Source: Branchiostoma floridae
Lineage: Eukaryota > Chordata > Leptocardii > Amphioxiformes > Branchiostomatidae
Reading direction: 5' to 3'
NCBI RefSeq assembly: GCF_000003815.2
Contig: NC_049983.1
Span: 22,845,800 to 22,909,799, forward strand
Length of the DNA stretch: 64,000 nt
Made by a program: the position numbers and the translations under genes. Of the stretch, positions 33,501-43,790 are shown piece by piece; the first letter of the stretch is position 1; each line of letters starts with the position of its first letter. Under the pieces are notes generated by a model. The model saw only the letters and a list, made by a program, of their open reading frames with translations, did no database searches and had not been told where the DNA came from.

Positions 33501-36471
33501 AAACTATGACAACGCTGGGCTGAGCTCTAGTGATGATGACGCCAGTATCAGTACATGGAGGGCACCGGTAAGTTTTGATCGATAGATTATAGTTTAATAG
33601 GGACTGTATGTAGGGTTATGTTGTTGAAGACAAATAGTGGCAGTCACACCAGTGGTACCGGCAGCCATGACACCAGCTTCGAACGGCTGAACTATGACAA
33701 CGCTGGGCTGAGCTCTAGTGATGATGATGCCAGTATCAGCACATGGAGAGCACCAGTAAGTCTGTATTTGTATGTCAAGTGAAGACGATGATAGCATAAC
33801 ATTAACACTTAGAAGACAGCTACACCAGTGGTACCAGCAGCCATGACACCAGCTTCGAACGGTTAAACTACGACAATGCAGGGCTCAGCTCTAGTGATGA
33901 TGATGCCAGTATCAGTACATGGAGAGCACCGGTAAGTGTGGATCAATAGCTTACAGTTTAACTGTATGTAGGGTTATGTTGTTGAAGACAAGCCAACTAG
34001 TGGCAGCCACACCAGCGGTACCGGCAGCCATGACACCAGCTTCGAACGGTTAAACTATGATAACGCTGGGCTCAGCTCTAGTGATGATGATGCCAGTATC
34101 AGTACATGGAGAGCACCGGTAAGTGTGGATCAATAGCTTACAGTTTAACTGTATGTAGGGTTATGTTGTTGAAGACAAGCCAACTAGTGGCAGCCACACC
34201 AGCGGTACCGGCAGCCATGACACCAGCTTCGAACGGTTAAACTATGATAACGCTGGGCTCAGCTCTAGTGATGATGATGCTAGTATCAGTACATGGAGAG
34301 CACCAGTAAGTGTGCATCTGTATCTTATATATGTATCTGTGTGTCAAAATAAGTAAAGACCATAAAGGCATTAAACTTGGTAGACAGCCACACCAGCAGT
34401 ACCGGCAGCCAAGATACTTCAAACGGTTAAAGTCTAGTGATGATGACACCAGTATCAGTACATGGAGGGCACTAGTAAGTTTGTATCTATACCTTAATGT
34501 GTAACTGGGACAGTATGTAGGGTTATGTTGTTGGATACAACCTGGGTATGAAATTCTAGTGGTAGCCACACCAGCGGTACCGGCAGCCATGACACCAGCT
34601 TCCAACGGTTAAACTACGACAATGCCGGGCTCAGCTCTAGTGATGATGATGCCAGTATAAGTACATGGAGAGCACCGGTAAGTGTGGATCAATAGCTTAC
34701 AGTTTAACTGTATGTAGGGTTATGTTGTTGAAGACAAGCCAACTAGTGGCAGCCACACAAGCGGTACCAGCAGCCATGACACCAGCTTCGAACGGTTAAA
34801 CTATGATAACGCTGGGCTCAGCTCTAGTGATGATGATGCCAGTATCAGTACATGGAGAGCGCCGGTAAGTTTGTATCTTTACTGTCGTTGAATATAAGCT
34901 GTGTATGAAACTCCAGTGGTAGTCACACCAGTGGTACAGGCAGCCACAATACCAGCTTCGGGCAGCTCAAATTACGACAATGCTGGGCTCTAGTGATTTT
35001 GATGCCAGTGTAAGTACATGAAAACACTGGTAGGTCAGAATGATGTAAAATGGAAAGGTTCATTCAGAATGTCGAAAGTTTTAATCCCAGTCGCCATTGT
35101 ATCCTGACAGGGATGCAGTCTTTTGAATGGGATGATTAGCCCCTGTCCTTTTACTGTAATGTTTTGTACATGTTGAAAACAGCATGCCATTTTTATCATT
35201 GGAATTGTAAATTCTTAACATTATACCCATCTTTGTCACCATAGCTGGAGAATAAACTTTTCACTGAGGTGGAATGTAATTGAGATACACAATTTGCTTT
35301 CCTCAGGTGCCTGCCATGTTGGCTAACCATTACCAGGACGAGATGCGCCTGCCTTCCTCTAGCAAAGACCCACTCATGCAGTCCAACCCAAGGTATGTCT
35401 TCAGTAGATACTTAGGATGCAATGTCAACAGACAGACATTTAGAGAGATATTAACACCAAATCAACATGCACCTTTTCCAGGTACAGCCACTCGTCATTT
35501 GCTCAAAGAGATAACCTGCACATTCAGACCTTCTGACCTAACACATAATAGGACCTTGAAGTCAAAACCAGATGTTGTTGTTGTTCGTCCATCATGGTCC
35601 GATGAAGACCATGAGTGACTTGACCTTAGTCACTCTTGTGGGTCCAGGCATGGCTGTAAAGCCCAACCCTGGCATGGAATCACTGGCCGCAGATGTTGCA
35701 AAACCAAATACATTCAAAAGAACTCCAAGACAAGATCTGCCAGGTTGATAAAGAGACGGAGCACGTCTCGAAAGCTTCCCAAGAAGCTAATCTTTTTGTT
35801 GTGTCTGTGTAACGGCTTCCTGTTTTCTGTGTACTGTCTTCTGTAGGGACTGGACCATGGTGTTCAGCCCTCCCATAGTGCTGCCCAGCGAGCACAAACC
35901 ACTGGAACACAGGGACCTGTCACCACGGAAACCGCCAGGACCCAACCTCGATATCTCACCAGGTAAATTGGCAAATATTAATGTTGAAATCCTTCCCTCA
36001 CTATTCTGGGTATAGAGTGATGCCCATCTCTGTTTTAGCAGCCCATGGGCCACACAGTTGTGATTCAGCAGGGGGCTAGTCCTCTGGTAGGTAGCTATAG
36101 ATGGCAGCAATACCAGCATTATTTTATTCTATGTACTCACTTTGTAATGTGATTGAAAATGTTTAAAATTGTTCTGTTGATAATTTTTCAATTCCAGTGT
36201 TATTAGTTTTCTGTTGATCCATCAGACTTTAACAGTGGTCAATTACATACTTCTGAGGACGTAAGCTTTACCAAGCCCATCCACTCTACTGTAGCTCCAC
36301 TCTGCCTCTCCAATTGCTCACCATGTTCCATTTCATTTCATCTGTGCTCTAGGGAGTGTACAGAGTGCAGAGCAGGAGCAGCAGTTAGAGGAGGAGCTGG
36401 ACCTGCTGTACGACCCCTGCCTCAATTGTTACTTCGACCCCAAGAGCTGCAAGTACTACGAGCTGGCATGA
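18540..36471 (+). CDS. CFAP20DC: CFAP20 domain-containing protein (CFAP20DC, C3orf67 orthologue)
   Basis: Nineteen exons, all in phase, 2526 nt (841 residues plus TGA): 18540-18560, 19789-19972, 21096-21168, 21835-21949, 22290-22446, 23026-23117, 23665-23749, 24063-24181, 24424-24484, 24939-25061, 25599-25805, 26928-27057, 27362-27485, 28567-28814, 29762-29996, 33149-33379, 35307-35392, 35847-35962, 36353-36471. The first about 200 residues are the CFAP20 domain ([57 protein letters not shown]), which in vertebrate CFAP20DC also starts at residue 1. The rest is Ser/Glu-rich and likely disordered, with MFTFSSRP in the middle and [14 protein letters not shown] at the end. CFAP20 itself is a microtubule inner protein of cilia; a ciliary role here is inferred. 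Many exon borders are locally duplicated. The donor after exon 12 (GTTTGT) is weak. Confidence 0.95.
18750..19385. repeat. Minisatellite in CFAP20DC intron 1
   Basis: About nine diverged units of 55-75 bp built from TGGCCAGGTGGTCCTTATGT, AGAGGTGGTCACT and GTACAGGTTTGACTGTAT. Length and order vary between units. No coding function seen. Confidence 0.85.
19439..19777 (+). mobile_element. Non-autonomous inverted-repeat element, copy 1
   Basis: Ends AACATGATCAGCGTGCAAAATAC and the mirrored GTATTTTGTACACTGATGATCATGTT. The interior is made of GTGCAACCT/AGGTTGCAC palindromes. A second copy in the opposite orientation lies at 53845-54245. The right end is only 11 bases before the 3' splice site of CFAP20DC exon 2. 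Confidence 0.8.
20156..20277. repeat. Short minisatellite ACTTCCTTATATG
   Basis: Seven to eight tandem units of about 13-17 bp, TGACTTCCTTATATGACTTC and variants with TTAATA inserts, in CFAP20DC intron 2. Confidence 0.85.
20290..20585 (+). mobile_element. Decayed LINE fragment (C-terminal RT region)
   Basis: One frame reads [18 protein letters not shown], stop, KLVNNRINT and ends [20 protein letters not shown]. The R-R-xx-RL..F, then FPRTI.EWN.L motif is the classic C-terminus of Jockey/CR1-like non-LTR retrotransposon proteins. The in-frame stop shows it is dead. Confidence 0.8.
20634..20680. repeat. Perfect GC-rich hairpin
   Basis: GGGGAGCTGAGGTCC and its mirror GGACCTCAGCTCCCC flank a 14-base loop. 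It lies right after the LINE fragment in intron 2 of CFAP20DC. It may be part of another foldback element. Confidence 0.75.
21991..22180. mobile_element. Partial hAT-like element related to 43062-43419
   Basis: AGGGCTTGAAATTCC, AGGTGCAC, GGTGCACAGA, TTTTGGGTGCAC and TAGAATGTCAGCAAAAC follow the order of the full element at 43062-43190. The other end is missing here; a short piece of the opposite end type is at 23451-23530. Confidence 0.65.
22894..22950 (+). pseudogene. Decayed duplicate of CFAP20DC exon 6 (5' part)
   Basis: TTTTCTCCCAG and AGCTGTACTCGTGTGACCCA GTGAA..ATGTGGAGATA repeat the acceptor and first about 45 bases of exon 23026-23117, 122 bases upstream. After ACATTATT the match ends and no donor follows. 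Confidence 0.85.
24568..25061 (+). repeat. Four tandem units around CFAP20DC exon 10
   Basis: Units begin near 24568, 24661, 24801 and 24939. Each carries GTAGACAAACTGGTGATCCA or a variant, then TTTCTGTATCACGCTTTGGA-like intron and a GTTGATATTTCCCC acceptor tract. Only the fourth has acceptor, full frame ([20 protein letters not shown]) and donor GTAAGT. Unit 2 lost its AG (TATGG) and units 1-3 lack donors. Confidence 0.8.
25917..26056. mobile_element. Foldback MITE, copy 2
   Basis: TGCCAAAAAACAGTTACTTA is mirrored by TAAGTAACTGCTTTTTGGCA. GCTGGATATGATTTTGGAA matches the arm of the copy at 16913-17072. The flank TATCTTATTACCTGGATGA is also shared with that copy. In CFAP20DC intron 11. Confidence 0.85.
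26130..26960 (+). repeat. Direct duplication including the start of CFAP20DC exon 12
   Basis: ACTGCAAATATGTGAAT, GTGTGGGTCT, AATTGA.AGAATGTTACC.ATG and ACCACAGATCCCCAGCCTAC appear at 26140-26330 and again at 26765-26960. Copy 1 carries GATCCCCAGCCTAC.GAAACA with an acceptor but runs into unrelated sequence after GATGACTATG. Copy 2 is the working exon 26928-27057. About 420 bp of unique sequence lies between them. Confidence 0.8.
28698..29235 (+). repeat. Three tandem units of CFAP20DC exon 14 end plus donor
   Basis: Units of 175 and 182 bp start at 28698, 28873 and 29055. Each has the exon part from [20 protein letters not shown] to QQLRQQQSL, a donor and the intron stretch AAAGTTCACCTGTGTTG. 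The donor is ATGTAAGT in units 1 and 2 and ATGTGAGT in unit 3. Unit similarity is very high, so the event is recent. Units 2 and 3 lack an acceptor of the right phase. Confidence 0.9.
29575..29690 (+). pseudogene. Decayed duplicate of CFAP20DC exon 15 (5' part)
   Basis: GCATTGAAACAGTGTTACAG, GAGAGGACCAGCTAGGGGAC, CACCTTAAGTTCCAAC and GGCTTCCTCCCGACG repeat the acceptor and start of exon 29762-29996. Its frame is closed by TAG and the rest of the exon is absent. Confidence 0.85.
30718..32972. mobile_element. 2.25-kb non-autonomous DNA transposon with TA duplication
   Basis: Ends CTCTCATGTCCCTAATAAAC at 30718 and its mirror at 32953-32972 are flanked by TA on both sides. Sub-terminal repeats of AATAAACGTACCCCCCGG occur inside the left end. 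No transposase frame is seen. Removing it leaves CCTTTA-CTGTATTTCCCCAG, matching the intact neighbouring repeat (CCTTTACACTGTTTCCCCAG), so the empty site is visible within the window. It lies in CFAP20DC intron 15. Confidence 0.88.
31396..31862 (-). mobile_element. Composite tRNA-derived SINE pair with 7-bp target duplication
   Basis: Two near-identical 175-bp direct copies (31401-31575 and 31681-31855) are separated by about 105 bp. AGTGTTG at 31396-31402 and 31856-31862 flanks the whole. On the - strand each copy has a tRNA-like A box (TGGCCGAACGG) and B box (GGGTTCGAATCCC), as in SINEs with a tRNA-Ser/Leu-type head. It is nested in the DNA transposon at 30718-32972. Confidence 0.75.
33255..35035 (+). 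repeat. Ten-copy array of CFAP20DC exon 16 second half plus donor
   Basis: The segment [20 protein letters not shown] to [15 protein letters not shown] with its donor recurs about every 175-210 bases. Copies start near 33255 (within the working exon), 33449, 33638, 33813, 33985, 34183, 34381, 34558, 34744 and 34914. Most keep an open frame and GTAAGT after GCACCG/GCACCA. Copy 7 has an internal deletion and copy 10 is decayed. Confidence 0.92.
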
Positions 36472-39400
36472 GGAGGACAGCAGGGGAACAGCTGCTATCA
36501 AAATAACCCCTTCATAGGCTAATGTCACATTTCCACGGGGGGGCCCGGATGGGCGGTTGGGGGAACAAACAGAATGATATAAAGACAACTGAAACACAGG
36601 TGGACCAAAAATAACTCTAAAGCATTTCTTTTGCATATTTATTGGCTTAAACTGTCATTTTTCGTATTCCACAAACAGCCCGGCGAGGCTCCAGGTAGGA
36701 ATTGTGACATAGGCCATTGTCAGGACTACTCGGTGTAGCTAGAACATTGACCTTGTGGTTGTTCTATTATCACAGCCAGAAAATACCCATCTAGGTATTG
36801 AGGTTGTTGTCACGTCCTTGAGGCGCCTCCTCAAACACAGGACCCCCATTTTACATCCCTCCCAAAGATTATGCAGCTCCAACCCTTCCCCTGATTCGAA
36901 CTCCAGTTCTAATCTGCCTTTTTGCTTGGAGGCTAAAAAGCAATAATCGTTAATCCACTTGAAAGCATTGGTCACTTTTACGGTGTAATTGAAAAGAGCT
37001 TGGATCTCTGTGAACTTTACTTAACACATCTTTTAACTTTTCAAATTGCTAGATTTTGAAGGCACCGTGTTGACTTATACAAACACAGAAACTGTATGTA
37101 AAACTGTTGCTCAGAATGTCACCAGCTTCTCAGGCACTACATAGGCTCTCAGAATGTTCATGAGCTTTCCACGGTGGATTGTGTCGAATGCTTTTTTAAA
37201 AGTCAATGAATGTCATGATGCAGCCTAGGTTGTTGGAAGTTGGCTGTCCACGTTCAAGGTTCAAGGTCTAAACTTTTGCTTGACATACAGTTTGATTTTT
37301 CATCTCATTTGAAAGAGCACACTTCTCTACATTTTGGTTTATTTATTGTCTCACCAAAAAAAGTTCTGAAGGCCCAGTCAGACCTGTCCACACTGAGCAC
37401 ACAAGGTACTTGAAAAAATGACCACAAAAGATAGGTGGACACTACAGGCAGGACTTTTACTGCTTGGGTCAATAATATTATAGGAAAAATATTCCTAGGA
37501 ACCACCAAATGGGGCCACAACAGAATTAGAATTTGGTTTAGGTTTAGCTAGAATTTGTTAGACATTCCAGATCTTCAGCACCATTCCAAATATTTAGTAA
37601 CCAGTATGACCTGGAGTTCTATCCAGAGGTCGGTACCATAGTCCAGATCAGCGCTGTCTCCAACTTAATCTTTTTTGCCTGTCCCATTGTTTAGGAACCC
37701 ATGTTGTTAATTTTTAAAGTAAAATACGTTTTCATCACTTTCATGAAGTTCAGATTTTGGGACAGACAGTAAAACTTGTGTCTGCCCAAACAGTCAAGCA
37801 AATTTCCGCCCCAGGATAGAAGGAGGGGTCCTGGAGACAGCCCTGGTTCAGACTATTTCAGCTAGAATTTTTTTAGACATTCCAGGTCTTCAGCGTCATT
37901 CCAAATATTGAGTAACCAGTATAACTTGAAGTTCCACAGAGAGTTGATAGTCTAGACTTAAGTCCAGAATGATGGTTCCCAGGTTTGGTGCCTTTAACAG
38001 CTCAGGTTGAGGCTCTGTACCCACTCAGCCTTGTTAATGACCCACCGAGGGATGACCTTACCAAAGGTTAATCCACACAGATCAGTTAGGGTGAGATTCC
38101 AAGGTCTGTTTGCGCATTGGATGTGATATTGTCTGTTCAATGTCAGAAAAGTCAAAATGCAGACAGAGGAACGATAGCAGCTACATGTGGATATCTGATG
38201 CACTTTAGGGACATGTAAATTTTATCCCCAGTTAATACCATTTTTGTTACAATTGTAATTGTGTTATCATCCAGTGTTATTGATTTGTTATGCTTAAGTT
38301 ACTTCCATGTAATTTTTCAATTTGCCATATTATGATTTTTGCTGTCCGTGATCTTGTACATGATGTAACAAACAACTATGTCGTAGGAATATTTAGATAT
38401 AAGAAATGATCAATTGGATAACAAAAATGTAAAATTGTAACAAAATTGTTAGGAATGATAGGAAACATTGTTTGTATGATTTCTGTGTGAGTTTTTATGT
38501 TGGGTTCTAGGTACATGTAACCAATGTAACGTATAGTACTACACAGAGGTATACATTGTAAGTCGTGTATACATGTATGTCATTCATTTTCATGAATATT
38601 TCATTCAATGTTTTCCAATTTAAAATGTTAGTATTTATAAGTCCTTGCTATGTTAGCAAGTTGTGCCTCCATGCATTGCCTACATATATACACTATCTGT
38701 AATTAAGATATTGTAATATCATGAGATCCCATGATTAGAAGGAATGCAATGTTATCTTGCCTTGTGTGCAGTCCCAAACCATTTGCATGTTTCACTTTTA
38801 AGAACTTGTTGAAACAATATTCTTGGTGCTGAGTGACATTTAAACTTCTCTTCTACCAATACAATGTACATCAGGGGGATCTCTTTACTTCTTTCATGGG
38901 CACTACTAAAATTTTGGACCAACACTGAAAAAAACCCAACTTTTACTGGATACCCAAGCCATTGATGTACGTGTTGATTGTACATTTGATTTTATGCTCT
39001 TCTGAAATCTATATAGAGTTCACTTTTGATTCATTACAACCATATCAACAAAACAAGATCAAAACATTAGGGGATATTTTTGTATCAATGTCTGTTTATT
39101 CCTCTACATTGAATATATCTTCAACATAACTTATGGATTAATATATGGCAAGTTTTTTTGTTATATGTAAATCAATTTTTACAAAATAAAAGCAATACTT
39201 AAATATACAATTGTTACTACCACCATTGCCTTACACTGAAGCACAGCACAGAAAGAGTTAAATGTACTATGGAAACTTAATGTTGCCTTAACTAAAATGT
39301 TTGCTTTTGTACCTTTTATCGAATATCTTTTTGGGGAGAAATAGGAAAAGCATTGTCTGTGATACTTGGTTTAGTATTAGGTCTTTTATGTTGAATGATG

Positions 39401-39766
39401 TTACATTGCTGTTTGGGTGCTGAAAATATCTGTACATACGAGTTGTATTTGAAGATTATTTATCTATTGTGACAGCCATGTTCATACATGGAGAACATAC
39501 TATGTGCCTGATATACACTATCAGTGCCTTGCACAGTGTTGTCAAGCTAACGTCCAAGCAGATGTAAGCCCCAGTTTTTTTACACATTTTTTCAGGCATC
39601 TTTCTAGTGGTCGGCGTTTTCTGTCTTCCCCTCCCCCTACTAAAGCCTTGATAATTGTTTGTAAAATGCTGAACTGGATCTTACATCTGCTTGGAGGTCA
39701 TTGTGAGGCCACATAATTGTACATGTTGTAAAACAACTCACATTCCTTGTCTGCTAACTTAATAAA
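36472..39766 (+). other. CFAP20DC 3' UTR and poly(A) signals
   Basis: A/T-rich sequence without coding potential follows the TGA. AATAAA occurs at 39185-39190 (AAAATAAAAGC) and 39761-39766. Either could end the transcript, giving a 2.7-3.3 kb UTR; a shorter UTR cannot be excluded. Segments near 39430-39700 recur inverted at 40080-40200. Confidence 0.5.
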
Positions 39767-41019
39767 ACTTGCTGCAACTATAATCTTCTATGAATCTTCT
39801 ATGTACACATAACGTTATTTATATGAAGAATAGAAGATGGAAAGGTTTTTGAGAGAGTTCCCCCCTAACATATTTTCAGCACTTTGAGCGACGGACTCGG
39901 ACCTGAGGCGCCGCGAGGGAGATAAGCACTAACGTTGTGCAGTAAAGACTTGGCATAAAATTTTAACTAAATTCATTGAATTGTATGATGACAAAAAAAA
40001 AACCATAACTCACAGCAGGTATTTTTTTCAGGTAATGTTTTTTTTTAACATAAGTTGGTTAATCACTACTAAAGGTAACAAAGCTACAACAAAGTGTAAC
40101 TGAGCTGGACCATACATCTGCTTGGAGGTTAGCTTCACAGCACAATGCTCTCCATGTATGAACATGGGCATCACAATATCTTCAAATACAACTCATATAT
40201 TAAGTTAAATCACTAAAATGACTCTAATATGCAGTGTACATGGGGCACAATCTTTGTGTGGTGCTCTGGATACATTGTTTATTTATTTATAGATTTTAAA
40301 AAAAAACTCAGGGGGGGAGAAACTAAGAAAGTATTTTTCCTGACCCATTCCAAGTTAAGCTCGAACAGCAGAGTGATTCCAATGTCACGTAGTAATCTTT
40401 ATGATTAATGAAGAAATCACATCTAAGTTAACACTACACCAGTCTACATGTTGGAACATGTTTTCACATAGAATCTGTGTGAACTATCTCATCTTCATAC
40501 ATTTTCCTTCACACCCTGCTTACTAAATGCAGACTTTCAATCATTATGACATTCAATGTTAAGCAACATCAACTAGTCATAGGGCTGTGTACTTAAACAA
40601 ATCCATACCTGCACCAGTACCTAAACAATTATGGTCAATTACCCGTAACTTATGCAGGTACCCAACTGTCTGTAAGTATCATTTTTGTACGGCATATTTC
40701 ACTTGAGTCTCAAACAAGTCTAATCTTCAACTGGCAGGTTAACAAAATTGTCATCATTGATTCAGGAGTTACTTAAGACTTCTGAAAAAATGGTGTTCAC
40801 AAGGGAGTTTGTTCAGGTATAGGTACAGACACAGATACACTAGGTGTTTAGGTCTGTACCTGTACGGTACCTAAGCACTTCTACTGGTAAAAGCACAGGT
40901 ACAGGTTTAGGTACACAGACAGTCATCTTAACAATCAATACTGTCCATGGATCCATTAAATGATTCACACTCATTCATGTGTTGTGATCTGTTAGGAATA
41001 AAAGGTACCATGTTGTACC

Positions 41020-42714
41020 TCAACCCTTTAATATAGTGACACAAGCTAGGTCAAACAGACCCTTGGGCATGGTTCCCACCTGCTCAAGTGACTCGTCTTG
41101 GTTAAGCTGCAAAACCTTTGTTGTTCCATTGCCATCATTGTCCAAGCCTCCATACATGAAAATCTGCCCACCAAAGACAGTCATAGCACATCTGAGTCCA
41201 ATATTAGTGTTGTTTATAACAGTCCACAAGTCTTCTTCTGGCCTGTAACACAGCAGTTTTGATCGAACCCCAGCTACATAGATGCTACCATTGAGAACTG
41301 AAGCAGTAATACAAGAGGCCACCACAGGCAGGTCCCTTCCTGTATGCCACTGGGAGTTACTGAAGTGGAACACTGTAGATTTTTCTTTAACCTCAGCATC
41401 ACGTCCACCTATTACATACATGCTGCCATCGAGCACCGCAACTGCATGGTGGTACCTAGGCTGTGGGAGTGGAACACCTTCAGTCCACTTGTTCAGGCTC
41501 TGGTCATAGACTTCCACACTTGATTCTACAACTCGAGGTGGGTGGCTAATTTTGCCACCAATTGCGTACACTTTGCCTTGCAGTACTGCCAGCTTGAAAT
41601 AGGCCCTATCTGTGCACATCGGAGCAAGTTTACACCAGATGTCAAGTTTTGCCTGATAGAGCCAAACATTCTTCTTGCAACGAACCCCACCACACACCAT
41701 AATGTCACTTGTGCCCAAAACAGCCACAGCAAATCCATGGTCCTTTTCTTTCTTCATTTTTGTCATAGAAACCCAACTTGTGCTACATGGTGCAGAGGAG
41801 TGTGTCATCATGACGGAGTTGTTGTAACCCGAAAAAATTTCTTCTTCAACCTTTTCACATCCTCCAATGACCACCACTGCCTCCCTCAGACCACTGGCAT
41901 GGCGGGGAAGGGTGCGGGGTGACTGGATCTCCCCTGGGAATGCCTGATACTTGCGAGCTTCTGACATGAGATCAGGACAGCACTTTTGCATGGTCTTGTC
42001 AGTTTCCACCTTCTCCAGGAAGTACATTTTGTCCATCCAGGGGAACCTGACCAGCTCCATCAGCTCTCTCATCTCCTTCTTCCTCTTCCTGGTGTCATGG
42101 TTGATCCATGTCATCACTGCTGTGTACACAGTTTCTTCAGGAGCGTTTAGGTGGTCTGATGAGATGAGCTTGATGAGCTGCTCCTTTGTCAACTCAAGCA
42201 ACTCCGGTGTCTTGCTGGCAGCACGAAACTCCTTCCTGGCATATAAAAGCGCATCTGCTTCCAGGACGTGGTCAATCATGCCACCTAAGCTTACCAGCTT
42301 AAGGCAGTTCTTGACACATAGACTGTCCGATAGGAACTTTGTGCAGGCATCCTTGATTGGTAGAACCTGAAAGAAGTTGGCTGCTTCCATCAGTTCCACA
42401 GCGTTGTCTTCGGTGATCGTCACCCTTGACGTGTAGGCGTAGTCAACAAGAAGCTGCAAGGCACTGGCGCTCTGTTCTTCAATGGTTACCTTATGCTCTT
42501 TGCTCTCAAGGTGTCCATTGCAGAACATTGCGCGGAAATATTCGCTGCACGTAGCAAGTACATTTCTGTGGCAGGGGATTTCTCTCCCAGAGACACACAG
42601 GATGACGTCCACCAACAGGTTCTCTGATCGCAGTTCCTGCAAACCCTGCAAGAGGGCGCTCGAGTGTGTGTCATGGCAGAAGTTAACGGCTGTCAGTGAC
42701 CTCTGTGCTGCCAT
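41020..42714 (-). CDS. KLHL24/6/35-like BTB-BACK-kelch protein, copy A
   Basis: 564 residues in one coding exon. The start chosen is MAAQRSLTAVNFCHD, 12 bases inside the exon after a TTGCAG acceptor at 42727-42728. A BTB domain (about 20-125, LLVDVILCVSGREIPCHRNV, YFRAMFCNGHLESKEH) is followed by BACK (about 130-235) and six kelch-type repeats with GG pairs. The linker SPRTLPRHASGLREAVVVIG matches the SPRTRPRR..G..E.IVVVGGCE signature of KLHL6/24/35. Such proteins are usually Cullin-3 substrate adaptors for ubiquitination. It is the inverted partner of copy B. Confidence 0.95.
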   Translation of the reverse strand: MAAQRSLTAVNFCHDTHSSALLQGLQELRSENLLVDVILCVSGREIPCHRNVLATCSEYFRAMFCNGHLESKEHKVTIEEQSASALQLLVDYAYTSRVTITEDNAVELMEAANFFQVLPIKDACTKFLSDSLCVKNCLKLVSLGGMIDHVLEADALLYARKEFRAASKTPELLELTKEQLIKLISSDHLNAPEETVYTAVMTWINHDTRKRKKEMRELMELVRFPWMDKMYFLEKVETDKTMQKCCPDLMSEARKYQAFPGEIQSPRTLPRHASGLREAVVVIGGCEKVEEEIFSGYNNSVMMTHSSAPCSTSWVSMTKMKKEKDHGFAVAVLGTSDIMVCGGVRCKKNVWLYQAKLDIWCKLAPMCTDRAYFKLAVLQGKVYAIGGKISHPPRVVESSVEVYDQSLNKWTEGVPLPQPRYHHAVAVLDGSMYVIGGRDAEVKEKSTVFHFSNSQWHTGRDLPVVASCITASVLNGSIYVAGVRSKLLCYRPEEDLWTVINNTNIGLRCAMTVFGGQIFMYGGLDNDGNGTTKVLQLNQDESLEQVGTMPKGLFDLACVTILKG

Positions 42715-42844
42715 TGTAGCCCAATTCTGCAACACAAGGTCTTTATTAGTTAAACTTCTTCACATGTAGGAATGCCTTACTTAGATTGGTCAATGCAAGT
42801 GCATAACAAGGTAATCAGAGATGCCAGACCTCAACTACTTCATG

Positions 42845-42855
42845 AAGCTCAGGAA

Positions 42856-42896
<41 letters not shown>

Positions 42897-43061
42897 ACAC
42901 GTGTGCATGTGCGTGCACACACACACATTCACACACGCACAGAACACACACACAAGCATACACACACAAATACTCACACACACAAACACGAGCGCATGCG
43001 CGTGCACACAATTCACACACGCACAGTACACACACACTAACACACACACACAAACACACAC
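42845..43061. repeat. CA-rich microsatellite
   Basis: CA runs broken by GTGTGCATGTGCGTGC and similar, within the 5' UTR intron of KLHL copy A. It is the inverted counterpart of the TG tracts ahead of copies B and C. Open frames here are low-complexity artefacts. Confidence 0.9.
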
Positions 43062-43419
43062 CAGGGCTCGAAATTCATTTTTCGGATTAGGTGCACTGGT
43101 GCACCCAGCTTAAAAAATTGGGTGCACCAAAAAATTGTTGGGTGCACCACTTAAATCTAAATAGAATGTCAGAAAAACCTAATAACAAAACTTAGTTATA
43201 TGCTATCAAATTCTTAACCAAGTACCATGACAGACATTTTTTATTATCTTTCTAGCACTTGTATACATCATATTCTTGATATCTTAGTATCAAGGAGGTC
43301 CTTGCTAGTATACTTTGATATCTTTACCATACATAAACCCCAAGAAAATTTTTTGGGTGCTATAATTGGGTGCACAGCTCCAATTTTGGGTGCACCTGGG
43401 TGCACTATTTCGAGCCCTG
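43062..43419. mobile_element. hAT-like MITE inserted in the CA microsatellite
   Basis: Ends CAGGGCTCGAAAT and ATTTCGAGCCCTG form a 13-bp perfect inverted pair; CAGGG ends suggest hAT type. The inside has repeated GGGTGCAC motifs. CA repeat lies on both sides, hiding the target duplication. No transposase. Confidence 0.75.
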
Positions 43420-43679
43420 CACACAGTACACACACACATATATACTTGACATTATCAATCATCAGTACATTTACATAGCGCTATAAATCAGCTTCCCCCA
43501 GGAGCTACAGGCGTCGCCTTCTTCCCGAGGATAGTATGATCTGGTGTCAAAGCTTCCCCCCTCCCCACTGCTGGGCAGGCGATCGATTGATAATAATTTG
43601 ACACTCACAGCGACCTCTATTTCTTCTCAGCTTCACAATCGGCTCTGGAAATGTGGCAACAACATGCCCTTACTCTTAC

Positions 43680-43790
43680 CGGACACTGTAAGCAGTTCTA
43701 GCTCCTCTTTCCCGGGAATGACGCAAGCTGGGGACGTCAGACGACCGGTACCTGGTCTCTGCGAGCCGAGTTAGTCAGGATGCGTGGCGA
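43680..43790 (-). other. Noncoding first exon of KLHL copy A
   Basis: GCTTACAGTGTCCG|GTAAGAG on the - strand ends the exon at 43680. The sequence upstream matches the first exons of copies B (ending 44153) and C (ending 49818). The transcription start is not fixed by sequence. Confidence 0.65.

Noticed and set aside
33449-34863. Half-exon copies as a chain of cassette exons
   Set aside because: Copies end in phase 0, but the available acceptors are phase 1 or need phase 2, so several copies cannot be joined in series in frame. At most one could be used, after a 49-nt exon.
42821-43113. Thr-His repeat proteins in the CA tract, and Cys-Val repeats at 44533-45243 and 50179-50661
   Set aside because: Open in several frames on both strands, as any CA/TG microsatellite is. 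They lie in 5' UTR introns of the KLHL genes.
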